Assembly (NCBI GenBank): GCA_951813255.1
Contig: OX638353.1
Coordinates: 2,787,501-2,851,500 of the forward strand
Direction of reading: 5' to 3'
Length of the DNA: 64,000 nt
DNA from: an uncultured Dehalococcoidia bacterium
Lineage (GTDB): Bacteria > Chloroflexota > Dehalococcoidia > Lucifugimonadales > JAAXIE01
Positions 19,001 to 26,175 of the stretch are shown one piece after another. Both the position numbers and the translations under genes were made by a program. Positions within the stretch are counted from its first letter, which is position 1. Each line of letters opens with the position of its first letter. Below the pieces are notes generated by a model. The model had not been told where the DNA came from, did not search any database, and saw nothing but the letters and a program-made list of their open reading frames with translations.

Positions 19001-21431
19001 TCGCCGTCAATCCAGTTGGCGCGCCCGGCGCGGTGCTCGTGGTCGTCCCGACGGCCAGCGCCGACCAAGGGCCATCCCCAGCGGCGTTGACTGCCCGAGC
19101 CTGCACGTCGTACTGTTGGCCGCCATCGAGGCCGGTCAGCTCGAAGCTCAGTGTGCCGGAGGTCGCCCAGGCGTCCTGAACCACGGTCCAGTTGGCGTCG
19201 TCCTTGTTTGTGGCGTCGCTGCGGATGTGGCGCAGGTCATAGGCGGTGATGGCAGCGCCGCCATCGCTGGATGGCGCGGTCCAAGCTACGGTAAGCGAGC
19301 CCGCGCCTACAGTCACCGAGCCGATGGCCGGAGCGCCGGAGAGTTCCCCAGTGAGCTGAGGCAGAACGAAGAAACCGTGGCCCCAGGTGTTGTTGGGATC
19401 TGGGCTGCTTATCCGCTGCTCCGCGTTCTCCTTAATGTAGGCGACGGCCTCCGTTGGGGTGTAACTGGGAAACCGCTGCCGCACCAAGGCAACCATACCA
19501 GCCATGTGGGGCGCCGCCTGACTGGTCCCGCAGAAAGAGCTGGAAGTTGCCGCTTCCCCGCAATCCGCTCCGACGACATCGGGCTTGACCCTGCCGTCGG
19601 GCGTGGGCCCCCGGCTGCTGAAACTCTCAATCCTGTTAACGTCACTCCAGCGCGCTGCCCCCACCGCCAGCATACCGGGGTTCGCGCTCTCCGCAGGGTT
19701 CGCTATGCTGCCGGTTCCCGTGTAGTGTTCGAGCGGGTAACTACTCCACATTGTCAACTGAATCCAGCTAGGCGCGCTTGTGCTGAAATCGGCCACCAAT
19801 AATTCCCCTGAACCATAGTAGTGAATGAATTCGTAGGGAACCTGACCTAGCCCTCCTGATTGATAGTCCTGGCTGGCCGCGACGATATCTCCGGCGCTGT
19901 TCCTGACATAGACGTCGAGGTCGCGCGACGCTCCACTCCAGCTATCGTCCCAGCGCAGTTGGACCCGAGCCCCCCTCGGGTCATTCAATCCATTGCTGAA
20001 ATCAGACCCATCGAAATTGATGACCTTACGCTCTTGATCACCCACGCTTATCGTGCTGTAAGAGAAAGGGCCGCGTTTGAACCATGTTGTCTCAGCGGCA
20101 TTACCCGCCGCGTTGACCCAAACGATCCCAGCCTCCACTGCCATGTCCACGGTGTTCAGCGGGCTGATGGATAGGGGGGACGTGCCGTCGCCGGGTCCGT
20201 CAAACAGCCATGACATCGAGTGGTTGATGACCGATACGCCCTCCGAAATCATCCAGTTGACGGCATCTCTCACCTCTGAATGTGATCGGGAGTTTGCTAT
20301 GTACAGTGAAGCCTCCGGCGCAATGTCGAAGACCGCTTCTGCAACCACTGTGCCGTGATCTCCTCTGCTCTCGCAGTTGGTCAAGTCTTGGGAATGCTGA
20401 CCTATTCCCTCGCTGTAACACCTGACCTGTATTTCCGCCGGAACCTCGACACCCAGGAGTTGCTGGAGTCCGATGAATCCACCGTCAATCACCCCCACCT
20501 TGATGCCTTGGCCCGTGTAATCTGCATTATTCCAGGCTGGCGAGCCGTGCACTGCCGGGCCATTGCCGCCGATGCTTGCTGGGCTCTGGGAGGATACTGG
20601 AGGTTGAATCATACGCACCCTCAGTACTCCGGGCTGCTCGGAGAGTCCCGGCAGCAGCAATATCGGCACAAAGGCCTCGATATAGTCCTCGCCGGAAGAT
20701 ACGTTCGAGACCCCGTTGGCTCTCAGAAAGGCCACTACTTCTTCCACATCCCCAGAGAGAGTGATGATCACCCCCACTGCCTCGCCTTGGTGCAATGGGG
20801 CTTCCGCAGCGGCCTCCTCTGCCGAAATCTCTCCGGCTTCGACCCTAGCGATTATGCGGTCGATCACAGACCCGACCTTGGGATAACTGATTTCGCTCTT
20901 TCTGGCGACTGGGATCGGGACGGTGGGACTCGAAGGGGCAAGCGTTGACGTTGGCGGGGCTGTTGGACTGGCCCTGTCCTCTGGCTCGGCGGGAGCGCGG
21001 GGGACGGAAGTGGCTGTCGGGCCAAGTGTGTCCGTCGGGTCGGGCGTGGCCGTCGGGTCGGGCGTGGCCGTCGGGTCGGGCGTGGCTATCGGGTCGGGCG
21101 TGGCCGTCGGGTCGGGCGTGGCCGTCGGGTCGGGCGTGGCTATCGGGTCGGGCGTGGCTATCGGGTCGGGCGTGGCCGTCGGGTCGGGCGTGGCCGTCGG
21201 GTCGGGCGTGGCCGTCGGCGTCGCATCAATAAGGACTACAATACCTGACCCAGGCCGGTCATCAGCGCTGGGGGACGTTACGGCGGGCGCCGTGGCGAAA
21301 TGGGGCGTTGGGGACGGCGCAGGTTCGTCCGTGGAATTCCCGCAAGCCACCATCGCCAACAGGGCCAGGGTGGCCGCTGTCAATTTCAATAGGCCGTGTG
21401 CCGTGCCTGACCAGCCACTAAGACGCAGCAC
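13002..21431 (-). CDS. Giant subtilisin-FN3-CARDB-GLUG lipoprotein
   Basis: A 2809-residue exported lipoprotein. The lipobox ends at Cys30 (LLAMVAC), followed by a TPDPTA-type stalk to about residue 145. A subtilase (S8) domain spans about 285-680 with the complete triad: Asp316 (GVIDGG), His359 (GDHGT), Ser637 (GTSQAAPHMAG), plus oxyanion Asn444 (AAGN). It carries about 13 fibronectin type III domains: eight from about residue 690, two CARDB-like domains (PDLVVDRPTV; PDLVVDTPTV), a ninth FN3, a GLUG-repeat region (GGLVGSN), four more FN3, and a C-terminal beta domain. The GTG start follows TGAGGAG. It is probably a surface protease or adhesin; the substrate is unknown. Confidence 0.88.
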   Translation of the reverse strand: MLRLSGWSGTAHGLLKLTAATLALLAMVACGNSTDEPAPSPTPHFATAPAVTSPSADDRPGSGIVVLIDATPTATPDPTATPDPTATPDPIATPDPIATPDPTATPDPTATPDPIATPDPTATPDPTATPDPTDTLGPTATSVPRAPAEPEDRASPTAPPTSTLAPSSPTVPIPVARKSEISYPKVGSVIDRIIARVEAGEISAEEAAAEAPLHQGEAVGVIITLSGDVEEVVAFLRANGVSNVSSGEDYIEAFVPILLLPGLSEQPGVLRVRMIQPPVSSQSPASIGGNGPAVHGSPAWNNADYTGQGIKVGVIDGGFIGLQQLLGVEVPAEIQVRCYSEGIGQHSQDLTNCESRGDHGTVVAEAVFDIAPEASLYIANSRSHSEVRDAVNWMISEGVSVINHSMSWLFDGPGDGTSPLSISPLNTVDMAVEAGIVWVNAAGNAAETTWFKRGPFSYSTISVGDQERKVINFDGSDFSNGLNDPRGARVQLRWDDSWSGASRDLDVYVRNSAGDIVAASQDYQSGGLGQVPYEFIHYYGSGELLVADFSTSAPSWIQLTMWSSYPLEHYTGTGSIANPAESANPGMLAVGAARWSDVNRIESFSSRGPTPDGRVKPDVVGADCGEAATSSSFCGTSQAAPHMAGMVALVRQRFPSYTPTEAVAYIKENAEQRISSPDPNNTWGHGFFVLPQLTGELSGAPAIGSVTVGAGSLTVAWTAPSSDGGAAITAYDLRHIRSDATNKDDANWTVVQDAWATSGTLSFELTGLDGGQQYDVQARAVNAAGDGPWSALAVGTTTSTAPGAPTGLTATANGQTQIDLSWRVPSQTGGSAITGYLIEVSEDNSSWSNLESDADPASTSYSHTGLSAGTTRYYRVSANNSTGTGAASNTATGVTAPAGTPSAPAIRSVTAGAGSLTVVWSAPSQTGGSAITAYDLRHIRSDAANKADANWTVVQDAWTTSGTLSFELTGLDGGQQYDVQARAVNAAGDGPWSALAVGTTTSTAPGAPTGLTATANGQTQIDLSWRAPSQTGGSAITGYLIEVSEDNSSWSNLESDADPASTSYSHTGLSAGTTRYYRVSANNSTGTGTASNTATGVTAPAGTPSAPAIRSVTAGAGSLTVVWSAPSQTGGSAITAYDLRHIRSDATNKSDANWTVEQDVWTVSGALSYELAGLDGGAQYDVQVRAVNSAGDGSWSATATGTTTAELSAPGSPINAQYLREGSTTVVSWGPSLGATHYKVYHSDSRFPRCSLFSSGTLSGCEELASDVSATAYTHDSPDDDDNSYWITACNAAGCSEIDSGNPAQFVDNRPAAPTNARYSHEGSTTVVSWNPSTGATDYKVYYDDFFDSACRLSSGRPSFCELLAGNVVDTTYTHTGPDDDTNYYWITACNNAGCSDIDSANPARLAASSPVAIVPGAPTGLTATANGQTQIDLSWSAPSQTGGPAITSYRIEVSENGSTWTDLEASTGDAATSYSHSGLMAESTRHYRVSAINSAGTGPVSNTADAITGAAPVPDLVVDRPTVNDATPEAEARFTLRAAVRNQGNGSSAFTTLRYYQSTDSTISTGDTEAGTDSVSSLDASESGDELIVLTAPSTPGTYYYGACVDAVSDESDTTNNCSTAVTVTVGAAPAPDLVVDTPTVDTSTPVAGARFTLNATVRNQGSGRSGFATLRYYQSSDSIITTGDMAVGTDSVSSLDASASGDDWISLTAPSTPGTYYYGACVDAVSDELDTTNNCSVAVTVTVGDVDTAPGAPTGVTAAADGQTRIDLSWTAPSDDGGADITGYHIEVSTDGSSWSDLVANTNSTSTSYSHTGLTAGTTRHYRVSAINSVGTGTASNVDNATTQGGSSIDYDSDADGLIEIANLEQLNAIRWDLNGDGAVDTSANSSSYALAFPNAAQGMGCSPSVCAGYELTRNLDFNSVGSYASGAVNQDWRTGTGWDPIGGLRGLNSHNRTSFNTEFKGNGHTISNLYIDYADETDDNYIGLVGRTRSDSVIQGVGLVNLDVSGGWFVGGLVGGNSGVIRDSHTSGEVSGSGENVGGLVGTNSDGGRVNGSYSAANVSGDNSGNFGGLVGSNRGIISGSHATGSVTKANAAGGLVGINWNGSIVTSYATGDVTGWFNVGGLVGSNLGNAGPGSSATIIASYATGNVTASWRYAGGLVGANVKDGGTSTAGSRAVVSTSYSTGMVSAPREGVGGLVGSNRGGALNASYWDTTASGGTVGVGTDDANNNNVLDTDETATSGANGKTTNQLQAPTGYTGIYASWNIDLDGDGSSDNPWGFGTSRDYPALNAVSLTRVVPPPPSVTATAPGAPTGLSATADGQTEIDLSWSVPSDDGGAAISGYKIEVSTDGSSWSDLVANTRSTSTNYSHTGLVAGSTRHYRVSAINSADTGPASNVDNATTDSVPATTAPAAPTGLSATSNGQTRIGLSWTAPSDDGGATVTGYRIEVSTDNSNWSDLVANTNSTSTSYTHSGLTAGSTRYYRVSAINSVGTGPASDVDNATTASPAATAPGPPTGLTATAHGQTRIDLSWTAPSDNGGASVTGYRIEVSTNGSSWSDLQANTGSTSASYSHTGLTAGITRHYRVSAINSVGTGPASDTDAATTDAATKPGKPMGLTATANGQTEIDLSWSVPSDDGGAIVTGYRIEVSTDNSNWSDLVVNTNSTATSYSHTGLEAESTKYYRVSAINSAGTGDPSDVANATTDPTPTPTPTPRPTGKAVTGNITQCSGEQVTPGIDLYRITIAGTVNANRAVRNVRVTGSFSDDLVGIDVVGDMTAGESASFSITGYVSESVGTCGADIEWLEIT
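18041..19209 (-). repeat. Near-identical 609-bp tandem duplication (FN3 pair)
   Basis: Sequence beginning at 18041 recurs at 18650 with a 609-bp offset (203 codons, two FN3 domains) and remains nearly identical for roughly 550 bases, with only scattered substitutions. The near-identity at DNA level implies a recent duplication or gene conversion within the giant protease gene. Confidence 0.85.
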
Positions 21432-21567
21432 TGATTGTCTCCTCAGAGCCAGCTTTAGAAACCATACGCCCCAAAACGGGTGGGAGGGGCTTCGACGGGG
21501 GTTTCACTGTTTTCGCGTCCGACCCTCCACGACACTCTGGATTGGTCCCAAGGGCCGACCGTCAGCG

Positions 21568-22242
21568 TCAATTGCCCATCGAATAATCATCAAGCAGACC
21601 GTTACGCACCGCCCAGACAACCAGTTCCTGCTTCGTCTCGATGCCCAGTTTATTCTGGATGCCGTAGATTGCGTTACGGATCGTAACCCATTTGTTCCCT
21701 CTGACATTGGCGATATCGGCGTATGTCAGTCCCTGGCTGAACAGGGTCAGAATCTCCAGTTCCCGTGCGGTCAATCTTCCCGCACCGGGTGTGCCAGCCT
21801 GCCCCGACGTGTCCCGGATTTCCGCGAACACATCCTTTATGGCGTCGGCGGGTATGCGGTAATCCCCATGGGCAACGTCACGAACGGTGCATAGCAGTTG
21901 CCCTTTTCCGGAATACTTCTGTAGGTATCCAGTTGCACCGGCGGCGACTGCTTCTATCACCGCGTCCTCTTCAGAGGATGCGGTCAGTATGAGCACCCTA
22001 GTCTCTGGCAGCACCTCCATAATCTCTCGGCACGCCTCTATACCGTTCTTGAGAGGCATCATTACATCCATGATGATCACGTCGGGCTTTAGATTCAGGG
22101 CGACCCTTACCGCCGCGTCACCGTCTCCTGCCTGCCCCACTACCTCGAAATCTCCCGACCGCTCCAGCACCTCGCGGAGGCCGTCCCGCATGATCTCATG
22201 GTCGTCCACGAGCATAACCCTGGTTTGTGCGGTTGACGCCAA
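21568..22242 (-). CDS. NarL/LuxR-family response regulator
   Basis: A response regulator of 224 residues from a TTG at 22242, chosen because GAGGAGGGG sits just upstream; a GTG at 22266 would overlap the kinase gene. The receiver domain has the acidic pair (VMLVDDHE), the phosphoacceptor Asp about residue 59 (IIMDVMMP) and the conserved Lys (GYLQKYSG). A LuxR-type helix-turn-helix covers the last 60 residues (LTARELEILTLFSQG...). It forms a two-component pair with the kinase gene just upstream. The next genes on the strand are the surface repeat proteins, which are plausible targets. Confidence 0.92.
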   Translation of the reverse strand: MASTAQTRVMLVDDHEIMRDGLREVLERSGDFEVVGQAGDGDAAVRVALNLKPDVIIMDVMMPLKNGIEACREIMEVLPETRVLILTASSEEDAVIEAVAAGATGYLQKYSGKGQLLCTVRDVAHGDYRIPADAIKDVFAEIRDTSGQAGTPGAGRLTARELEILTLFSQGLTYADIANVRGNKWVTIRNAIYGIQNKLGIETKQELVVWAVRNGLLDDYSMGN

Positions 22243-22243
22243 G

Positions 22244-23521
22244 TCACACCCCTCCTCGATCTGCACGGTTTGGAATCACGCAGGTCACGGTCGTGCCGCG
22301 GCCGGACTCGCCTGGGCCCGCTTCAAGCGTGCCGCCCATGCGCTCCGCGCCCGCTCTCATGTTCCTAAAACCATGGCCGTGGTCTGCGTAATCATTGGGA
22401 AGGCCGATTCCATCGTCCGATATTGATATTCGAACCGTGGTATCAAAGCTTAACGTTATAGTGATTCTGTCTGCGCGCGAGTGCCGAAGCGCGTTCGTCA
22501 TGGCGTTGTGAGCTATGGAGAAGAGCAGCCCTCGGGTGGCAGTGGGAAGTTGCGGTTCCGTGTTGGACTGGACCACTTCCGTTGGGATCGACGTGATCGT
22601 GGTGAACGTCGAGGCGTGCGACCGCAACACTCGGCTCAGCTGCCGCCCTTCGAATATGGCGCCGATGTCGATGGGATGCCTCAATTCCCACATTGTTGAC
22701 TTCGACAGCGCAAGGGTGGCCTCCAACTTGGTTAGCAGCTCCTTGCGGTTCTCGTCCTGCTGGGCTTCGGCGAGCTCAATCGCGGTCTCAAGACCCAGAC
22801 CAATCGTATACGCCGACTGGGCTATCGTGTCATGAATGGTCTGTGACAGATCTATGCGCTCACTCAGAAGCTCCCGTTCTCGCTCCACCGCCTCTCTCCT
22901 TCTCACCCGGTCAAACTCCGACCTCATCCGTTCGAACCTCGATACCAAGCTGACCGCTGCTGCTACCGCGTACATGGTCATGATCCTCGCGAATAGGATG
23001 TTCCCTTCCTCCAACCGGAAGCCTCCGCCAGGCTCTGGTGTCAGGCTCAACGCCACATACATGACAGCTACCACGGTGGCCCCGGCAAAGGTAGTCCTGA
23101 AGGACATGCACACTGCGGCGAACAGGGCGAGGGCTGCGTAATACAGAACGAAGAATGTGTTCCCGGACTCGCTGGAGGTCGTCAGTCCCGCGGTAAGCAT
23201 CACCACGTCCAGGGCACTGAGGGCGAGCGCCCAGCGCCAAGTTACTGTACGCTTCGTCTCGAGGCGGTAGAGCACATAGCCGTTCAGCCCCATCAGCAAT
23301 ACCGCGAACAGTATGTGGCTGACATAGGCAGGGTGTGGGAAGTTGACTTGATAGTGGAGCTGAGTCAGCCATGCAATTACCGCGAACCATCGTACCCACA
23401 CCGATATCCTCAGGCCGTAGCGCAGGTAGTCCAGACCGGTCCGTCCGACCGCCCGGCGGGACTGTGCAACAGCATCACTTGAAGTCGTGTCCAATCCAAC
23501 CCTCGATTTCGGAGCGTACAC
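22244..23521 (-). CDS. NarL-type sensor histidine kinase
   Basis: A 425-residue kinase. Five or six membrane helices form the sensor region (about residues 35-195). A coiled linker leads to a HisKA_3 dimerisation domain with phosphoacceptor His230 (SQTIHDTIAQSAYTIG), and a HATPase domain follows with the N box (AHNAMTNALRHS) and G1 box (SDDGIGLP; then GFRNMRAGAERMGG). The membrane-embedded sensor lacks a large extracellular loop, suggesting that it senses a membrane or intramembrane signal. The GTG start at 23521 has a cramped ribosome site; a TTG at 23494 after GAGGG is an alternative. Confidence 0.9.
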   Translation of the reverse strand: MYAPKSRVGLDTTSSDAVAQSRRAVGRTGLDYLRYGLRISVWVRWFAVIAWLTQLHYQVNFPHPAYVSHILFAVLLMGLNGYVLYRLETKRTVTWRWALALSALDVVMLTAGLTTSSESGNTFFVLYYAALALFAAVCMSFRTTFAGATVVAVMYVALSLTPEPGGGFRLEEGNILFARIMTMYAVAAAVSLVSRFERMRSEFDRVRRREAVERERELLSERIDLSQTIHDTIAQSAYTIGLGLETAIELAEAQQDENRKELLTKLEATLALSKSTMWELRHPIDIGAIFEGRQLSRVLRSHASTFTTITSIPTEVVQSNTEPQLPTATRGLLFSIAHNAMTNALRHSRADRITITLSFDTTVRISISDDGIGLPNDYADHGHGFRNMRAGAERMGGTLEAGPGESGRGTTVTCVIPNRADRGGV

Positions 23522-23524
23522 CCC

Positions 23525-23719
23525 TCAGTTTGTGGTGATAAGGTTTGTTTGTACCCCATCAGGCAGTACGATGTATCTCACGCCTAGGTTCTTCTTGACC
23601 GAGGCCTCTACCTCCGCCCCTGCCCCGCCCCCTGCTGCCACCCCTAACCTCGTCTTCTGTGTATATCCTCGTGTGAACGCCTGCGTGAGTGTCATAGCGT
23701 CTGTCTTTAGTAGCAACAC
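23525..23719 (-). CDS. Possible small protein upstream of the kinase
   Basis: An open frame of up to 64 residues directly upstream of the kinase gene and on the same strand. A second ATG would give 56 residues (MTLTQAFTRGYTQK...). The C-terminal part, ending VRYIVLPDGVQTNLITTN, looks protein-like, but no known family was recognised and no clear ribosome site was found. It may be chance; no other gene fits in the 234 bases between the kinase and the divergent nuclease gene. Confidence 0.25.
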   Translation of the reverse strand: MLLLKTDAMTLTQAFTRGYTQKTRLGVAAGGGAGAEVEASVKKNLGVRYIVLPDGVQTNLITTN

Positions 23720-23755
23720 GTTACCCGCCTTGTAGAACGAAGAACCAACGCTATC

Positions 23756-25408
23756 ATGGTAAAGAGTAGTACCAAGGGGGAGAGGGTGTCGATTAAATGG
23801 GATGAATTGGACTCCGAAACATTCGAGAACATGGTCTCCGTCTTGCTCAGCCGTCTACACACAGATGCACGACGCATAGATGGCAAGGGCGGAGACGGTG
23901 GCCGGGATGTGCAGATTGTCGACAAACAAGATATCCGAATCAGGCTCGCCTTCGAGCTAAAGTCATTCACTGGCAGGGTGGATCGCCGGCGGCGAAAACA
24001 GGTGGAACGTTCCCTGAAGCGTGCAGCAACTTTAGAGCCGACAGAATGGGCGCTTGTAGTGCCCATTGACCACAGTCCCTCAGAGGAGCGTTGGTTCAAC
24101 GAGATCGGCAGTAACTACCCCTTCCCGATAGACTGGTTCGGGAAGACCTGGCTTGACGAGAAAATGGCGATGTTCCCGGACATCCGGCGATACTTCTTGG
24201 AGGGGGCAAAGGATGAGGTGTACAGCTTGCTCTGGGAACTTCGAGAAGAGCAGGCCAGAATAACTAGCGTTCATGACGCAGTCGCCCGAGTACGCCCGCT
24301 ACGAGGGCGTCTGAATGAGATCGACCCCTACTACCGCTACGAAATATCTACGGGGAGAAGCGTCAGTGAAAGCAGGCCAATGGACGTTGCCATGTCCGTT
24401 AGCTTCGACGACGTGCGAGTTGACGTATACCCAAAGTACTTAGGAGCTATCGAGGACCGGCCTATCATCATCACCGTCGAGTTCCTCCTCGAGCGAGACG
24501 ACGAAGTGGTTGAGCACGCATTGGACTTCGGGCTTGATGTGACCATACCCGCGGAATCAGTCAACAGGGTAACGATTGACGCGCCATCCGGTCTGGGCGG
24601 GACCTTCACTGGCGGAAAACTCGACCTCTGGTCCACCAGTACAAGTCTAGACAACCCCATCACCCTCACACTCGATGTGGTGAAGGACGAAAAGATTCTA
24701 GCCAGTTGCCCAATCCATCTCACCCAGCAGAGAAGCGGTCGCAAGGGATTCATCTTAACGGGAACCGACAATAGCGGCTGGATGGAGACCCATCTAACGG
24801 TTAACACGATTGCCAACAGGTTTGAGGCCGAGTTTCGGTTCAATCCTAAACCAGCCTTACCATCTATTCTCGTGCCACTCTACCGATGGCTAGGCGAATG
24901 TCGGGCGCCGCATGACCTCAAGATTCGCTGGCCCGGCGGCTTAGAAATGCGAAGTACCATTCGGACGCCGTCCTTTGTTGACGAGAACTTTACCACGGTG
25001 GTTGAAGCACTCTACTTCCTACAGGACAACAGTAAAGTTTACGGGGAAATGCCCCTCTCTCTTACGCGCGAGGACAAAAGGGAGATCGTGGAGGCTGCGA
25101 CCCTTGTAAAGGGACAAAGCATCAACTCCACGTGGAAATCATTCAGCTTAGGCTTGAGTCATTGGGGGCCGGAGTTGGACGGACTGTTGGATGGGCGTGG
25201 GCAGCAATTCATCTGCGAAGCAGATGAGTGGATTATTCTTGAAGGACTGAACATTCCAGTAGGGCGCATCCGAACCCATGTACAGTCCGCCCGTCTAGCT
25301 GATCCTGAAGCAGTCCGAGAAAGTCTGATGTCTGGCCTAGTGCCAAGTCTAAGGATGATACCCGGGGATACCGACGTGGCACAACGCGTCTTGGCGACCA
25401 GGATATAG
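23756..25408 (+). CDS. Mrr-like PD-(D/E)XK nuclease fused to a large uncharacterised region
   Basis: A 550-residue protein. Residues 14-75 form a restriction-endonuclease-like core: an N-terminal helix (ETFENMVSVLLSRL), then GKGGDGGRD with Asp51, then LAFELKSF giving Glu67-x-Lys69. This matches the Mrr family (GxGxDGGxD...(E/Q)xK). The remaining 450 residues contain a helical stretch (about 140-190) and a mainly beta region with no recognised domain. It stands alone, with no methylase next to it, as is usual for Mrr-type modification-dependent nucleases and for nuclease effectors of phage defence. ATG at 23756; a GTG at 23786 is an alternative. Confidence 0.7.
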   Translation: MVKSSTKGERVSIKWDELDSETFENMVSVLLSRLHTDARRIDGKGGDGGRDVQIVDKQDIRIRLAFELKSFTGRVDRRRRKQVERSLKRAATLEPTEWALVVPIDHSPSEERWFNEIGSNYPFPIDWFGKTWLDEKMAMFPDIRRYFLEGAKDEVYSLLWELREEQARITSVHDAVARVRPLRGRLNEIDPYYRYEISTGRSVSESRPMDVAMSVSFDDVRVDVYPKYLGAIEDRPIIITVEFLLERDDEVVEHALDFGLDVTIPAESVNRVTIDAPSGLGGTFTGGKLDLWSTSTSLDNPITLTLDVVKDEKILASCPIHLTQQRSGRKGFILTGTDNSGWMETHLTVNTIANRFEAEFRFNPKPALPSILVPLYRWLGECRAPHDLKIRWPGGLEMRSTIRTPSFVDENFTTVVEALYFLQDNSKVYGEMPLSLTREDKREIVEAATLVKGQSINSTWKSFSLGLSHWGPELDGLLDGRGQQFICEADEWIILEGLNIPVGRIRTHVQSARLADPEAVRESLMSGLVPSLRMIPGDTDVAQRVLATRI

Positions 25409-25451
25409 GTCAAGGGACGCATCTAGCCCAAACACCACACCCACCCAACCA

Positions 25452-25997
25452 ATGACCATCCCCCTCCACAACCCCTACTCCCTCCAACCCTGGCCCACCG
25501 CCTGGCACGCCAGCGACCACCACCGCTTCATCGCCCTCGCCAGCGACTACGACGTCGCGAAGAACCTGTCCCCCCACTTTCCCCATCCCTACACCATGGC
25601 CGATGCCGAGGCTTGGATAGCCCTCCAGACCGGCGTAGACCCACCCAAGCGCTTCGCAATCTGTGATCCCCAAGGCCCCATCGGCAGCATCGGCCTCACC
25701 ATCCGGCAGAGGGGCCAGACACACCCAGGCCACACCGCAGAAATCGGCTACTGGCTCGGCAAGCCCTTCTGGGGCCGTGGCATCATGACCGCCGCCCTGC
25801 AAGTAATGACAACCTACGCCTTCGAGACCCTCGCCCTAGTCCGCATCGAAGCCCAGGTCAGGACCCACAACTCCGCATCCATCCGCGTCCTGGAAAAACT
25901 GGGATACAAGCGCGAAACCCCACCCCGCCAAGCCCCCCTAAGGCAAGACACCCCCGAAGCCATCCTGCTATACGCCATCAGTCGGGATGACCCGTGA
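25452..25997 (+). CDS. GNAT acetyltransferase (RimJ/RimL-like)
   Basis: A 181-residue GNAT-fold acetyltransferase of the RimJ/RimL group, which uses acetyl-CoA to acetylate N-termini or small molecules. The acetyl-CoA binding motif is visible as IGYWLGKPFWGRGIMTAAL (about residues 95-115), followed by the conserved NSASIRVLEKLGYKRE near residue 140. The start at 25452 is near the family's usual beginning. The gene is strongly C-rich on the coding strand, like the helicase gene after it. The substrate cannot be predicted. Confidence 0.85.
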   Translation: MTIPLHNPYSLQPWPTAWHASDHHRFIALASDYDVAKNLSPHFPHPYTMADAEAWIALQTGVDPPKRFAICDPQGPIGSIGLTIRQRGQTHPGHTAEIGYWLGKPFWGRGIMTAALQVMTTYAFETLALVRIEAQVRTHNSASIRVLEKLGYKRETPPRQAPLRQDTPEAILLYAISRDDP

Positions 25998-26039
25998 TAC
26001 CCTGACCTCCACGCCGTATCGCATTTCGTCACATTCCGC

Positions 26040-26045
26040 TATAAT
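26040..26045 (+). promoter_or_regulatory. Possible -10 box (TATAAT) upstream of the helicase gene
   Basis: A perfect TATAAT lies 131 bases before the DEAD-box helicase start, with no good TTGACA at the right distance. If used, the mRNA would have a leader of about 125 bases, a feature known for cold-shock RNA helicases. This is suggestive only. Confidence 0.3.
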
Positions 26046-26175
26046 GCATCCAACGCATGATTGTCGCACCAAGGCCTGACACAAGAACGGACCGGCCCCA
26101 CCTACCTTCTCTTCTTGTTCACCCTCCGCTGCCTCACCTGTGTTGCTATTCTTAGATTAGGGAGTCCGTTCTCGT

